From: Clostridiaceae bacterium Marseille-Q4145
Lineage (GTDB): Bacteria; Bacillota; Clostridia; Lachnospirales; Lachnospiraceae
Assembly: GCA_018223365.1 (NCBI GenBank)
Contig: JAGTTP010000001.1
Location: 1,306,822-1,370,821 of the forward strand
DNA length: 64,000 nucleotides
Direction: 5' to 3'
The notes under the pieces were generated by a model. It was not told the origin of the DNA, did no database searches, and was given only the letters and a program-made list of their open reading frames with translations. Positions 8,080-15,934 of the stretch are shown piece by piece; position 1 is the stretch's first letter, and every line of letters starts with the position of its first letter. The translations under genes were made by a program, and so were the position numbers.

Positions 8080-8472
8080 ATGGCTAAAGTTACGAAAAAA
8101 GTGACAAAAAAGCGTATCAAGAAAAACGTTGAACGCGGACAGGCACATATCCAGTCATCTTTCAATAACACAATCGTTACCCTGACCGATGCAGAAGGTA
8201 ACGCACTGAGCTGGGCAAGTGCCGGTGGTCTTGGTTTTAGAGGTTCAAGGAAATCTACTCCCTATGCAGCTCAGACTGCTGCAGAGACAGCTACCAAAGC
8301 AGCTCTTATTCACGGTCTTAAGACTGTAGACGTATTCGTAAAAGGACCTGGTTCAGGAAGAGAGGCAGCTATCCGTGCGCTTCAGGCTTGCGGACTTGAG
8401 GTTGTCAGCATCACAGACGTGACTCCGGTACCGCACAATGGATGCCGGCCGCCGAAACGCAGAAGAGTTTAA
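8080..8472 (+). CDS. rpsK: 30S ribosomal protein S11
   Basis: A 130-residue S11 with a lysine-rich N-terminus and the diagnostic HIQSSFNNTIVTLTD, KSTPYAAQ and C-terminal PHNGCRPPKRRRV. It lies in the 30S platform near the E site. The order rpsM-rpsK-rpsD-rpoA-rplQ is the standard alpha operon. Confidence 0.96.
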   Translation: MAKVTKKVTKKRIKKNVERGQAHIQSSFNNTIVTLTDAEGNALSWASAGGLGFRGSRKSTPYAAQTAAETATKAALIHGLKTVDVFVKGPGSGREAAIRALQACGLEVVSITDVTPVPHNGCRPPKRRRV

Positions 8473-8488
8473 TAGGAGGGTATGAAAG

Positions 8489-9082
8489 ATGGCAGTAAAT
8501 AGAACACCTGTCCTTAAAAGATGCCGGTCCCTTGATCTGGACCCGATCTATTTAGGAATTGATAAAAAATCTAACAGACATTCTCAGAAAGGCAATAAGA
8601 AGATTTCCGAGTACGGACTTCAGCTGAGAGAAAAACAGAAAGCAAAATTCATTTACGGCGTACTTGAGAAACCTTTCCGTAACTACTACGAGAAGGCTGA
8701 TCGTATGAAAGGTATGACCGGTGAGAACCTGATGGCTATGCTTGAGACCAGACTGGATAACGTAATTTTCCGTCTTGGATTCGCAAGAACCCGTAAAGAG
8801 GCTAGACAGATCGTTGATCACAAACACGTTCTCGTAAACGGCAAACAGGTAAATATTCCGTCTTACCTTGTTAAAGCTGGTGATACTGTAGAGATCAAAG
8901 AGTCCTGCAAAGGATCTGATCGTTACAAATCTGTACTTGAGACTACTGCTGGAAGACTTGTTCCGGAGTGGCTTGAGTCCGATCAGGAGAACCTGAAAGG
9001 TGTAGTTAAAGAGCTTCCGACCAGAGACATGATTGATGTCCCGGTTAACGAGATGCTTATCGTCGAGCTGTATTCTAAGTAA
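8489..9082 (+). CDS. rpsD: 30S ribosomal protein S4
   Basis: A 197-residue S4, with N-terminal MAVNRTPVLKRCRSLDLDP, the S4 RNA-binding fold (MLETRLDNVIFRLGFARTRKEARQIVDHKHVLVNG) and C-terminal EMLIVELYSK. It nucleates 30S assembly at the 16S five-way junction. In B. subtilis rpsD stands alone with its own leader; here, as in many Clostridia, it lies within the alpha operon. Confidence 0.96.
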   Translation: MAVNRTPVLKRCRSLDLDPIYLGIDKKSNRHSQKGNKKISEYGLQLREKQKAKFIYGVLEKPFRNYYEKADRMKGMTGENLMAMLETRLDNVIFRLGFARTRKEARQIVDHKHVLVNGKQVNIPSYLVKAGDTVEIKESCKGSDRYKSVLETTAGRLVPEWLESDQENLKGVVKELPTRDMIDVPVNEMLIVELYSK

Positions 9083-9116
9083 TTTGTCGCCTAACACAGA
9101 ACAGGAGGGGCTTTTC

Positions 9117-10076
9117 GTGGTGGTATTTAATAAACCCAAAATTGAAATAGCAGATATTTCAGAAGATAAAAAATATGGTAAGTTCGTAGTGGAACCATTG
9201 GAAAGAGGCTATGGTACGACCCTCGGCAACTCCCTGAGAAGAATTATGCTGTCCTCCCTGCCGGGTTCCGCTGTGAGCCAGGTAAAGATTGATGGCGTGC
9301 TTCACGAGTTCAGCTCTATCCCTGGCGTCAAAGAAGATGTAACTGAGATCATTATGAACATCAAGAGCCTGTCAATTAAGAACAACAGCGACTCTGACGA
9401 GCCGAAGGTTGCTTATATTGATTTCGAGGGCGAAGGTGTTGTAACCGCAGCTGATATTCAGTGCGATCCGGATGTAGAGATTCTGAATCCGGAAGTAGTG
9501 ATTGCACATCTGAATGGCGGTGCAGACAGCAAACTTTACATGGAGCTGACCATTACCAAGGGCAGAGGCTATGTGAGCGCTGACAAGAATAAGAATGACG
9601 AGCTTCCTATCGGTGTGATTGCGGTGGATTCCATCTACACACCAGTGGAGCGTGTAAACCTTAAAGTAGAGAATACCCGTGTTGGGCAGATTACAGACTA
9701 TGACAAACTGACTCTGGATGTGTACACCAATGGCACATTGGCTCCGGATGAGGCTGTCAGTCTTGCAGCAAAGGTTCTGAGCGAGCATTTAAGCCTGTTC
9801 ATCGACCTTTCTGAAAATGCAAAATCTGCTGAAATTATGGTAGAGACTGAGAATGATGAGAAAGAGAAAGTTCTTGAGATGAATATTGATGAACTGGAAC
9901 TGTCCGTACGTTCTTATAACTGCCTGAAGAGAGCGGGAATCAATACAGTAGAAGAGCTTTGCAACCGCACTTCTGAGGATATGATGAAGGTTCGTAATCT
10001 TGGTCGTAAGTCTCTGGAAGAGGTACTTGCAAAACTGAAAGAACTTGGTCTGGAGTTAAACCAGAGCGAGGAGTAA
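9117..10076 (+). CDS. rpoA: RNA polymerase alpha subunit
   Basis: A 319-residue alpha subunit. The N-terminal assembly domain (YGTTLGNSLRRIMLSSLPGSAV, about residues 30-50) is joined by an acidic linker (ENDEKEK) to the C-terminal domain (ELSVRSYNCLKRAGINTVEE to EELGLEL), which binds UP elements and activators. The start is GTG at 9117, 8 bases after AGGAGG (9103-9108); GTG at 9120 is possible. The earlier in-frame start at 9033 lies inside rpsD. Confidence 0.96.
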   Translation: MVVFNKPKIEIADISEDKKYGKFVVEPLERGYGTTLGNSLRRIMLSSLPGSAVSQVKIDGVLHEFSSIPGVKEDVTEIIMNIKSLSIKNNSDSDEPKVAYIDFEGEGVVTAADIQCDPDVEILNPEVVIAHLNGGADSKLYMELTITKGRGYVSADKNKNDELPIGVIAVDSIYTPVERVNLKVENTRVGQITDYDKLTLDVYTNGTLAPDEAVSLAAKVLSEHLSLFIDLSENAKSAEIMVETENDEKEKVLEMNIDELELSVRSYNCLKRAGINTVEELCNRTSEDMMKVRNLGRKSLEEVLAKLKELGLELNQSEE

Positions 10077-10089
10077 AGAATGATAACTG

Positions 10090-10123
10090 CCCGCATTAGT
10101 AAGTCCGATGAGCGTAATGCGGG
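10090..10123 (+). ncRNA. First of two loop-matched hairpins before rplQ
   Basis: CCCGCATTA (10090-10098) pairs perfectly with TAATGCGGG (10115-10123). The 16-base loop is GTAAGTCCGATGAGCG. It begins 14 bases after the rpoA stop. The next hairpin has a different stem but almost the same loop. This is probably an mRNA element in the rpoA-rplQ spacer that binds a protein or RNA. No known family was recognised. Confidence 0.65.
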
Positions 10124-10148
10124 TAGATGTATGTAAGTTGAAGCCAGA

Positions 10149-10185
10149 CCCCTGGACAGTAAGTCCGATGAAGCGTGTACAGGGG
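10149..10185 (+). ncRNA. Second loop-matched hairpin before rplQ
   Basis: CCCCTGGACA (10149-10158) pairs with TGTACAGGGG (10176-10185) with one mismatch. The loop is GTAAGTCCGATGAAGCG, identical to that of the first hairpin except for one extra A. The loops start exactly 60 bases apart. The hairpin ends 25 bases before the rplQ ATG, close enough to influence its translation. A looser echo of the loop (GTAAGTTGAAGC) lies between the two. Confidence 0.65.
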
Positions 10186-10210
10186 CGCAACCAAATGGAG
10201 GAAAATAAAA

Positions 10211-10735
10211 ATGGCAAAATATAGAAAACTCAGCAGAACTGCTGCACAGAGAAAAGCATTACTCAGAGGTCAGGTAACTGCACTGCTGGCTAATGGCAAA
10301 ATCGTTACTACTGAGGCTAAGGCTAAAGAGATCCGCAAGATCGCTGAAGGTCTGATCGCTCTTGGCGTAAAAGAGAAAGATAATTTCGAGACTGTAAAAG
10401 TTACCGCTAAAGTTGCTCGTAAAGACAAAGATGGTAAGAGAGTCAAAGAAGTTGTTGATGGAAAGAAAGTAACTGTTTATGATGAAGTTGAGAAAGAGAT
10501 CAAAAAAGATCTTCCGTCCAGACTTCATGCAAGAAGACAGATGCTGAAAGTTCTCTACACCGTTAAAACTCCGGTAGAGGGAAGCAAAAAGACCAAAGAA
10601 GTAGATATGGTTGCTAAGATCTTCGATGAGATCGCACCGAAATACGCTGGAAGAAACGGCGGATATACCCGTATCGTTAAAATCGGCCAGAGAAAAGGTG
10701 ACGCAGCTATGGAAGTTCTTCTGGAGCTCGTTTAA
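10211..10735 (+). CDS. rplQ: 50S ribosomal protein L17
   Basis: A 174-residue L17 starting MAKYRKLSRTAAQRKALLRG and ending GGYTRIVKIGQRKGDAAMEV. The family is usually near 115-130 residues. The extra length is a charged insertion at about residues 58-100 (rich in K, D, E and V) between the two conserved halves. ATG at 10211 follows GGAGGAAAAT; the in-frame start at 10175 lies inside the second hairpin. A strong terminator follows. Confidence 0.95.
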   Translation: MAKYRKLSRTAAQRKALLRGQVTALLANGKIVTTEAKAKEIRKIAEGLIALGVKEKDNFETVKVTAKVARKDKDGKRVKEVVDGKKVTVYDEVEKEIKKDLPSRLHARRQMLKVLYTVKTPVEGSKKTKEVDMVAKIFDEIAPKYAGRNGGYTRIVKIGQRKGDAAMEVLLELV

Positions 10736-10754
10736 TTTAAGTTTGAACCTTTTG

Positions 10755-10785
10755 AACCGCAGGAATTTGTTCCTGCGGTTTTTTT
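10755..10785 (+). terminator. Rho-independent terminator after rplQ
   Basis: AACCGCAGGAA and TTCCTGCGGTT pair perfectly over 11 bases with the 4-base loop TTTG and run into a T-tract. It ends the alpha operon. Confidence 0.93.
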
Positions 10786-10797
10786 ATGATACAGGAA

Positions 10798-10826
10798 TTG
10801 CCATCTAAGTAGAAATCTTCTATAAT
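10798..10826 (+). promoter_or_regulatory. Promoter for the PH-domain / aminotransferase / M20 operon
   Basis: TTGCCA (10798-10803) and a perfect TATAAT (10821-10826) are 17 bases apart, just after the rplQ terminator. An apparent upstream ATG at 10825 falls inside this -10 box, so the downstream gene must start at 10858. Confidence 0.8.
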
Positions 10827-10857
10827 GGATACAAACAAGGAAAGGCAGGTATCTCAT

Positions 10858-11268
10858 ATGGATATTCTTTGGAGCGATCGGAAAAGATGGACGTTTTTAG
10901 GACTTCCGTGGACATTTACAAAATACATTTGTACGTCGGAAAAATTTATTGTAGAATCCGGAATTTTTTCTAAAAAAGAGGAGGAGATCCGGCTGTACCG
11001 TATTATGGATCTGACACTGGAGCGGTCTTTCGTACAGAGACTGTTTGGACTGGGAACCATTACCTGCGATACGGTAGATAAATCTACCCCAAAACTGTGC
11101 ATTATAAATGTAAAGGACTCCAGACGGGTCAAAGAACTGATTTCAGAGGCGGTAGAAAAAGAACGTGTGAAAAAACGGGTATCTTCCCGCGAATATATGA
11201 CAGTGGATGATGATTGTGATTGCGACTGTGACTGTGATCACGATCATGAGGAGGATGAATCAAAATGA
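10858..11268 (+). CDS. PH-domain-like protein with an acidic Cys/His tail
   Basis: A 136-residue protein. The N-terminal 100 residues look like a bacterial PH (DUF304-like) domain: short beta-strand segments around WTFTKYICTSEKFIVESG, EEEIRLYRIMDLTLER and IINVKDSRRVKELI. No clear membrane segment is visible. The C-terminus is the unusual DDDCDCDCDCDHDHEEDE, possibly metal-binding. ATG at 10858 is chosen over 10825. Its last bases encode the AGGAGG of the next gene, whose ATG overlaps its stop by 4 bases. Function unknown. Confidence 0.7.
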   Translation: MDILWSDRKRWTFLGLPWTFTKYICTSEKFIVESGIFSKKEEEIRLYRIMDLTLERSFVQRLFGLGTITCDTVDKSTPKLCIINVKDSRRVKELISEAVEKERVKKRVSSREYMTVDDDCDCDCDCDHDHEEDESK

Positions 11269-12461
11269 TAAACGAGACCATGTATGGCCTTGGAAGTAAG
11301 AGCTCCGTGATTCGCGAGCTCTTTGCTTATGGTCTGGAGAGAAAAAAAGTTGTAGGAGAGGACAAGGTATATGATTTCAGTCTGGGAAATCCCAGCATTC
11401 CGGCACCCCATGAGGTAAAAGATGCATTACTGAAGCTTCTGGAAGAACCAGCAGAGGTGCTGCACAGTTATTCTCCGGCATCCGGTGATCCAAAAGCAAA
11501 GCAGATGCTGGCAGAATCTGTAAACCGCAGATTTGAAACCCATTTCAGCGGGGATAATTTCTATATGACAGTGGGTGCTGCGGCCTCTCTCAATATCAGC
11601 ATTCATGCCATCACCAATCCAGGGGATGAGTTTATCACCTTTGCACCGTTTTTCCCGGAATACACGGTTTGGGTGGAAAATGCAGGGGCAAAGCTGCTCA
11701 TTACTCCGGCTGATACAGAGAGTTTTCAGATAGATTTTGAAGCTTTTGAGAAACTTTTGAGTCCGAAGACGAAGGGCGTTATTATTAATTCTCCGAATAA
11801 TCCCAGCGGTGTAGTATATTCTGAGGAGACCATTCAGAAGTTAAGCGCAGTACTGGAGAAAAAAGAGCAGGAATATGGACATACCATCTATTTGATCTCC
11901 GATGAACCTTACCGGGAAATCGTATATGATGGGTTGGAAGTGCCTTATGTGACTAAGTACTATAACGACACGTTTGTATGCTACTCTTACAGTAAGTCTT
12001 TGTCCTTGCCTGGCGAGCGCATTGGCTATATTATCGTGCCGGATGAGATGGCAGATTCCAAACGTGTGATGGCTGCGGTAAATGGTGCAGGACGTGCGCT
12101 GGGCTTTGTATGTGCGCCGGTGTTGTTCCAGAAAGCGGTTGCCATGTGTGCGGATGTACCAAGTGATATTGAGGCTTATGCGCGAAACAGAGACCTTCTT
12201 TATAACGGTTTGACAGAACTGGGCTACGAGTGTGTACGTCCCCAGGGCGCATTCTATCTCTTTGTGAAATCTCCGGAGAAGAGCGGAGATGCAGGAGAGT
12301 TCTCTGAGCGTGCAAAGAAGCATGATGTACTGATCGTACCAAGCGATAGCTTTGGCTGCCCAGGCTATGTAAGAATCTCTTACTGTGTGGCAGAGAAGAC
12401 AATTTTGGATTCCCTGCCGGTATTTAAGGCGATTATGGAAGAGCTGAAGGCAGAAAATTAG
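11265..12461 (+). CDS. Pyridoxal-phosphate aminotransferase, class I/II
   Basis: A 398-residue fold-type I aminotransferase. Family features include GNPSIPAP, YSPASGDPKAKQMLAE, the NSPNNPSGVVYSEE loop, SDEPYREIVYDG (Asp contacting the cofactor pyridine nitrogen), the Schiff-base lysine region SYSKSLSLPGERIGY (Lys in SKSLSLPG), and the C-terminal GYVRISYCVAE arginine that binds substrate carboxylate. The substrate cannot be told from sequence; aspartate or aromatic amino acids are typical. It shares a 4-base overlap with the upstream gene, and the M20 hydrolase follows 3 bases later. Confidence 0.9.
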   Translation: MINETMYGLGSKSSVIRELFAYGLERKKVVGEDKVYDFSLGNPSIPAPHEVKDALLKLLEEPAEVLHSYSPASGDPKAKQMLAESVNRRFETHFSGDNFYMTVGAAASLNISIHAITNPGDEFITFAPFFPEYTVWVENAGAKLLITPADTESFQIDFEAFEKLLSPKTKGVIINSPNNPSGVVYSEETIQKLSAVLEKKEQEYGHTIYLISDEPYREIVYDGLEVPYVTKYYNDTFVCYSYSKSLSLPGERIGYIIVPDEMADSKRVMAAVNGAGRALGFVCAPVLFQKAVAMCADVPSDIEAYARNRDLLYNGLTELGYECVRPQGAFYLFVKSPEKSGDAGEFSERAKKHDVLIVPSDSFGCPGYVRISYCVAEKTILDSLPVFKAIMEELKAEN

Positions 12462-12464
12462 AAA

Positions 12465-13730
12465 ATGATGGATGATACAGAAAAAAACCGGATTTGGCAG
12501 AAAATAACGGAATATGCAGAAGCTTCCGCATCAGAATTGTCAGAACTTCGGCGAGACTTTCATCGGCATCCGGAACCGGGCTGGATGGAATTTCGGACAT
12601 CTGGCAGAATTGCGGATTTATTACATCTATATGGCTGCGATGAGGTGCTGACGGATCAACAGGTATGTAAAGCAGAAGCGCGTATGGGGGTACCGGAAGG
12701 CGGTGGCATGACAGGTGTGATCGGTATGCTGCATTGTGGAATGGGTCCCACGGTAGCGTTGCGATTTGACATAGATGCACTTCCTGTAAGGGAGTGTGAA
12801 GAACTGGATCATTTTCCTGCTCAGGAGGGCTTTCGATCTGAGCACGCGGGGTATATGCATGCCTGCGGACATGATGGGCATATCACCGTAGGTTTAGGTA
12901 CTGCGAAACTATTGTGTCAGATGAGAGAACAGCTTCACGGAACGGTAAAGTTTATTTTCCAGCCAGCAGAGGAAGGTGTTCGAGGAGCCCGGGCAATTGT
13001 GGAGAATGGTCACCTGGAGGATGTAGACTTTCTGCTTGGTGCTCATATGTATGGAGGGTCTGAGCAGCATCCGTGTGGTATCTGTATAACAGCGGGTCAT
13101 GGACTGGCTACCACGAAGCTGGATGTGGATTTTCATGGGAAAGCATCCCATGCGGCGGCAGCACCAGAACAGGGAAATAATGCATTGCTGGCAGCAGCGA
13201 CTGCAGTATTGAATTTACAGGCTATTCCACGACATGGGAAGGCGGATACGAGAATCAATGTAGGAAAGCTGGTTGCGGGAAGCGGGCGAAATATTATCTG
13301 TGATGCTGCTCACATGGAATTGGAAGTAAGGGGAAAGACGTCGGAAGCCAATCAGTATATGCAGACCTATGCAGAGCGAATTGTCAAGTGTGCAGCGGAA
13401 ATGCATGGTTGTACGATAGAGACACATCTCATGGGTACAGCATTGAGCAGCAGTAATTCATCGGAGCTGAACGAACGATTGGAACAGGTATGTGCTGAGC
13501 AGCTGAAGATTCCGGTATGGCGCGACCCGGAAGCCTTCTCTAATGTGAGTGAAGATTTTTCCTGTATGTCGGAAGCGGTGAGATCCCATGGCGGACAGGC
13601 TTGTTATTTCCTGAATGTGAGCAGATGCTCAGCACCTCTTCACAATGACCGGTTTGATTTTCAGGAAAAAGCGTTGATGAATGGAGTGAAAGCGTTCTGC
13701 GGCGTGACAGCAGAACTGCTGAAAACTTAA
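12465..13730 (+). CDS. M20 family amidohydrolase, AbgA-like
   Basis: A 421-residue zinc-dependent hydrolase. Family segments include LRRDFHRHPEPGWMEFRTSGRIAD, RFDIDALPV, MHACGHDGHITVGLGTAKLL (metal ligands), FQPAEEGVRGARAIVENG and the dimerisation-domain core ATTKLDVDFHGKASHAAAAPE. The closest recalled match is the A subunit of E. coli p-aminobenzoyl-glutamate hydrolase, so N-acyl amino acids or folate breakdown products are plausible substrates. No partner AbgB subunit is adjacent. It is probably cotranscribed with the aminotransferase. Confidence 0.88.
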   Translation: MMDDTEKNRIWQKITEYAEASASELSELRRDFHRHPEPGWMEFRTSGRIADLLHLYGCDEVLTDQQVCKAEARMGVPEGGGMTGVIGMLHCGMGPTVALRFDIDALPVRECEELDHFPAQEGFRSEHAGYMHACGHDGHITVGLGTAKLLCQMREQLHGTVKFIFQPAEEGVRGARAIVENGHLEDVDFLLGAHMYGGSEQHPCGICITAGHGLATTKLDVDFHGKASHAAAAPEQGNNALLAAATAVLNLQAIPRHGKADTRINVGKLVAGSGRNIICDAAHMELEVRGKTSEANQYMQTYAERIVKCAAEMHGCTIETHLMGTALSSSNSSELNERLEQVCAEQLKIPVWRDPEAFSNVSEDFSCMSEAVRSHGGQACYFLNVSRCSAPLHNDRFDFQEKALMNGVKAFCGVTAELLKT

Positions 13731-13738
13731 TAGAAGAT

Positions 13739-13777
13739 AAAAAGGCGGTTTCCCCGATAAGAGGAAATCGCCTTTTT
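13739..13777. terminator. Bidirectional terminator between M20 hydrolase and cyclophilin
   Basis: AAAAAGGCGGTTTCC pairs with GGAAATCGCCTTTTT around a 9-base loop (one mismatch). A-tract and T-tract on either side let it work for both convergent genes. Confidence 0.9.
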
Positions 13778-13787
13778 GAAAACATGA

Positions 13788-14309
13788 TTATTTTGTCTCC
13801 GGTTCCGGATAATCCACGCCAAATGTCTCCACGGTGACAGTTTTCATCACCTGAGGAATAATCGGACGATCACGGAAATCTGTATCGCATTCTGCGATCT
13901 TATTTACCACATCCATGCCCTCGGTTACTTTACCGAAAGCAGCGTATGCGCCGTCCAGATGAGGAGCATCTTTGTGCATGATGAAGAACTGGCTTCCTGC
14001 ACTGTCCGGATGCATGGCTCTTGCCATGGAAAGGACGCCTGCGCTGTGTTTCAGATCATTTTTAAAACGGTTCTGGTTGAACTCTCCTTTAATGGAGTAT
14101 CCAGGACCACCCATGCCGGTTCCGTCCGGGCATCCGCCCTGGATCATGAAGCCTTCGATGACGCGATGGAAAATCAGACCGTTGTAGAAGCCTTTGTTTA
14201 CCAGGCTGATAAAGTTATTCACGGTGTTCGGAGCGATCTCCGGATAAAGTTCTGCTTTGATGATATCACCATTTTCCATTTCGATGGTAATAACAGGATT
14301 CTGTGCCAT
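13788..14309 (-). CDS. Cyclophilin-type peptidyl-prolyl isomerase
   Basis: A 173-residue cytoplasmic cyclophilin without a signal peptide. The active-site segments are FHRVIEGFMIQGG (catalytic Arg), SMARAMHPDSAGSQFFIMHKDAPHLDG and YAAFGKVTEGMDVV. It speeds cis-trans isomerisation of prolyl bonds in protein folding. AAAGGAG lies 8-9 bases before the ATG on the minus strand. It is divergent from the GNAT gene. Confidence 0.93.
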   Translation of the reverse strand: MAQNPVITIEMENGDIIKAELYPEIAPNTVNNFISLVNKGFYNGLIFHRVIEGFMIQGGCPDGTGMGGPGYSIKGEFNQNRFKNDLKHSAGVLSMARAMHPDSAGSQFFIMHKDAPHLDGAYAAFGKVTEGMDVVNKIAECDTDFRDRPIIPQVMKTVTVETFGVDYPEPETK

Positions 14310-14347
14310 ATGAAAAATCTCCTTTAAAATAAATAGTCTCCGGCGGA

Positions 14348-14376
14348 TTGAAAATCCTCACGGGTTCATTTAGTAT
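14348..14376 (+). promoter_or_regulatory. Probable promoter for the GNAT gene
   Basis: TTGAAA (14348-14353) and TAGTAT (14371-14376) are 17 bases apart in the divergent gap between the cyclophilin and acetyltransferase genes. The overlapping TATTAT at 14374 is a poorer-spaced alternative -10. Confidence 0.55.
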
Positions 14377-14414
14377 TATTGTAACGGATTTTGAGCGGAA
14401 GGTAAAGGACAGAT

Positions 14415-15017
14415 ATGAAGGAAAATGAGAGCGACTGGGAACTGGACCCGGAATTTGAAAAAAGAGATGCACTTCGAAAAGCGGGAATTCCGGTGGAGAT
14501 CGCAAGAACTGACCAGCTGCTGATCAGAGAAACCATTGATTCGGATATTTCGGAATTATATCGGATCGGGACAGATCAGGCTGTGAGAAAATATATTGCG
14601 CCCATGCAGCCGACACTGGAAGAGGAAATAGTCTATACAAAAGCTTATGTAAGGCATATGTATGCCTTTTATGACTTTGGCCTGTGGACGGTGCTGGAAA
14701 AGGATGCTTACGGACAGGAACGTGTCATCGGCCGGGCAGGACTTTTCCCATCAGAACGGCTGGCCGGGCAGATTGAGATGGGATATATGATCGCCCCCGA
14801 ATGCCAGGGAAATGGATATGGAAAAGAAGCAGCGGAGACGGTGCTGCGCTATGCATTTAACGTGCTGGATTTGGAAGAAGTGCATCTCTTTGTGGAGAAA
14901 GAAAACAAAGCTTCTGTGAAACTGGCAGAAACCCTGCTTATCAAAGTCCCTGGCGGACAAAAGGAAAAGTGGCAGGATCTTGCGCATTTTTGGTGGGAGA
15001 ATCAGAATTTTTCTTGA
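14415..15017 (+). CDS. GNAT family N-acetyltransferase, RimJ-like
   Basis: A 200-residue protein. The GNAT core begins near residue 35 (LLIRETIDSDISELYRI), with the acetyl-CoA-binding region IEMGYMIAPECQGNGYGKEAAETVLRYAF and the C-terminal EVHLFVEKENKASVKLAE. Together these suggest the RimJ/RimL-like branch that acetylates protein N-termini or small amines. The substrate is unknown. It has its own probable promoter and ends where the ecf promoter begins. Confidence 0.85.
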   Translation: MKENESDWELDPEFEKRDALRKAGIPVEIARTDQLLIRETIDSDISELYRIGTDQAVRKYIAPMQPTLEEEIVYTKAYVRHMYAFYDFGLWTVLEKDAYGQERVIGRAGLFPSERLAGQIEMGYMIAPECQGNGYGKEAAETVLRYAFNVLDLEEVHLFVEKENKASVKLAETLLIKVPGGQKEKWQDLAHFWWENQNFS

Positions 15018-15041
15018 ATTTTCAAGGTTTCTTGATATAAT
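15014..15041 (+). promoter_or_regulatory. Promoter for ecfA1-ecfA2-ecfT
   Basis: TTGAAT (15014-15019) and a perfect TATAAT (15036-15041) are 16 bases apart. The -35 lies inside the inverted repeat CTTGAATTTTCAAG (15013-15026), a possible operator. It starts over the stop codon of the acetyltransferase gene. Confidence 0.7.
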
Positions 15042-15079
15042 GTAATGAGCGCAAAAGAAGAATTTTATTGGGAGGCAGT

Positions 15080-15934
15080 ATGATCAGGGCAGAGAACGTA
15101 ACATTTGATTATGAGAGTATGGACGAAGAGGGCAACGTAGAGTCCAGAAAACGTGCGGTAAACCATGTGAATCTGGAAATACAGTCCGGGCAGTTCATCG
15201 CAGTGCTGGGACATAACGGTTCCGGTAAGTCCACGTTTGCGAAGCATATCAATGCCCTGCTGACCCCGACAGAGGGAACGCTCTGGGTAGAAGGAATGAA
15301 TACCAGGGATGAGAGTGAACTTTGGAACATTCGGCAGAATGCGGGAATGGTATTTCAGAATCCGGATAACCAGATTATCGGAACAATCGTAGAAGAAGAC
15401 GTGGGATTTGGCCCGGAGAATCTGGGCGTGCCTACCGACGAGATCTGGCAGCGGGTGGAAGAGAGCTTAAAAGCAGTTGGTATGTATAAATACCGAAAAC
15501 ATTCTCCTAATAAACTGTCTGGTGGACAGAAGCAGCGTGTGGCAATTGCAGGCGTCATGGCCATGCATCCTCGCTGTATCGTGTTGGATGAGCCGACCGC
15601 TATGCTGGACCCCCACGGCAGAAAGAGTGTCATAGAGACCGTCAAAAAGTTAAATAAGGAAGAAGGCATCACGGTTATACTCATTACCCACTATATGGAA
15701 GAGGTCATTGAGGCAGACCATGTCTTTGTCATGGATGACGGAAATCTTGTCATGGATGGAACTCCAAGAGAAGTATTTTCACAGGTGGAGAAGCTGAAAG
15801 AGCTTCGTCTGGATGTACCGCAGGCAACCCTGCTTGCATATGAATTGCAGAAGAAAGGATTCCCTCTGCGCGACGGCATTCTGAGTAATGAGGAACTGGT
15901 GGAAGAATTATGTCAATTAAAGTTAAAAATGTAA
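15080..15934 (+). CDS. ecfA1: ECF transporter energy-coupling ATPase A1
   Basis: A 284-residue ABC ATPase: Walker A GHNGSGKS, Q-loop FQNPDNQIIG, signature LSGGQKQRVAIAG, Walker B IVLDEPTAML and switch His in ITHYMEE. With EcfA2 and EcfT it powers vitamin and metal uptake through interchangeable S components encoded elsewhere. ATG at 15080 follows GGGAGG; an in-frame TTG at 15068 is less likely. It overlaps ecfA2 by 25 bases. Confidence 0.93.
   Translation: MIRAENVTFDYESMDEEGNVESRKRAVNHVNLEIQSGQFIAVLGHNGSGKSTFAKHINALLTPTEGTLWVEGMNTRDESELWNIRQNAGMVFQNPDNQIIGTIVEEDVGFGPENLGVPTDEIWQRVEESLKAVGMYKYRKHSPNKLSGGQKQRVAIAGVMAMHPRCIVLDEPTAMLDPHGRKSVIETVKKLNKEEGITVILITHYMEEVIEADHVFVMDDGNLVMDGTPREVFSQVEKLKELRLDVPQATLLAYELQKKGFPLRDGILSNEELVEELCQLKLKM

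Noticed and set aside
10090..10185. The two hairpins as rho-independent terminators of rpoA
   Set aside because: Neither is followed by a U-tract, and their loops are long and conserved, unlike terminator loops.
10825..10857. Upstream ATG start for the PH-domain gene
   Set aside because: The ATG lies in the TATAAT -10 box of a 17-spaced promoter and cannot be in the transcript.
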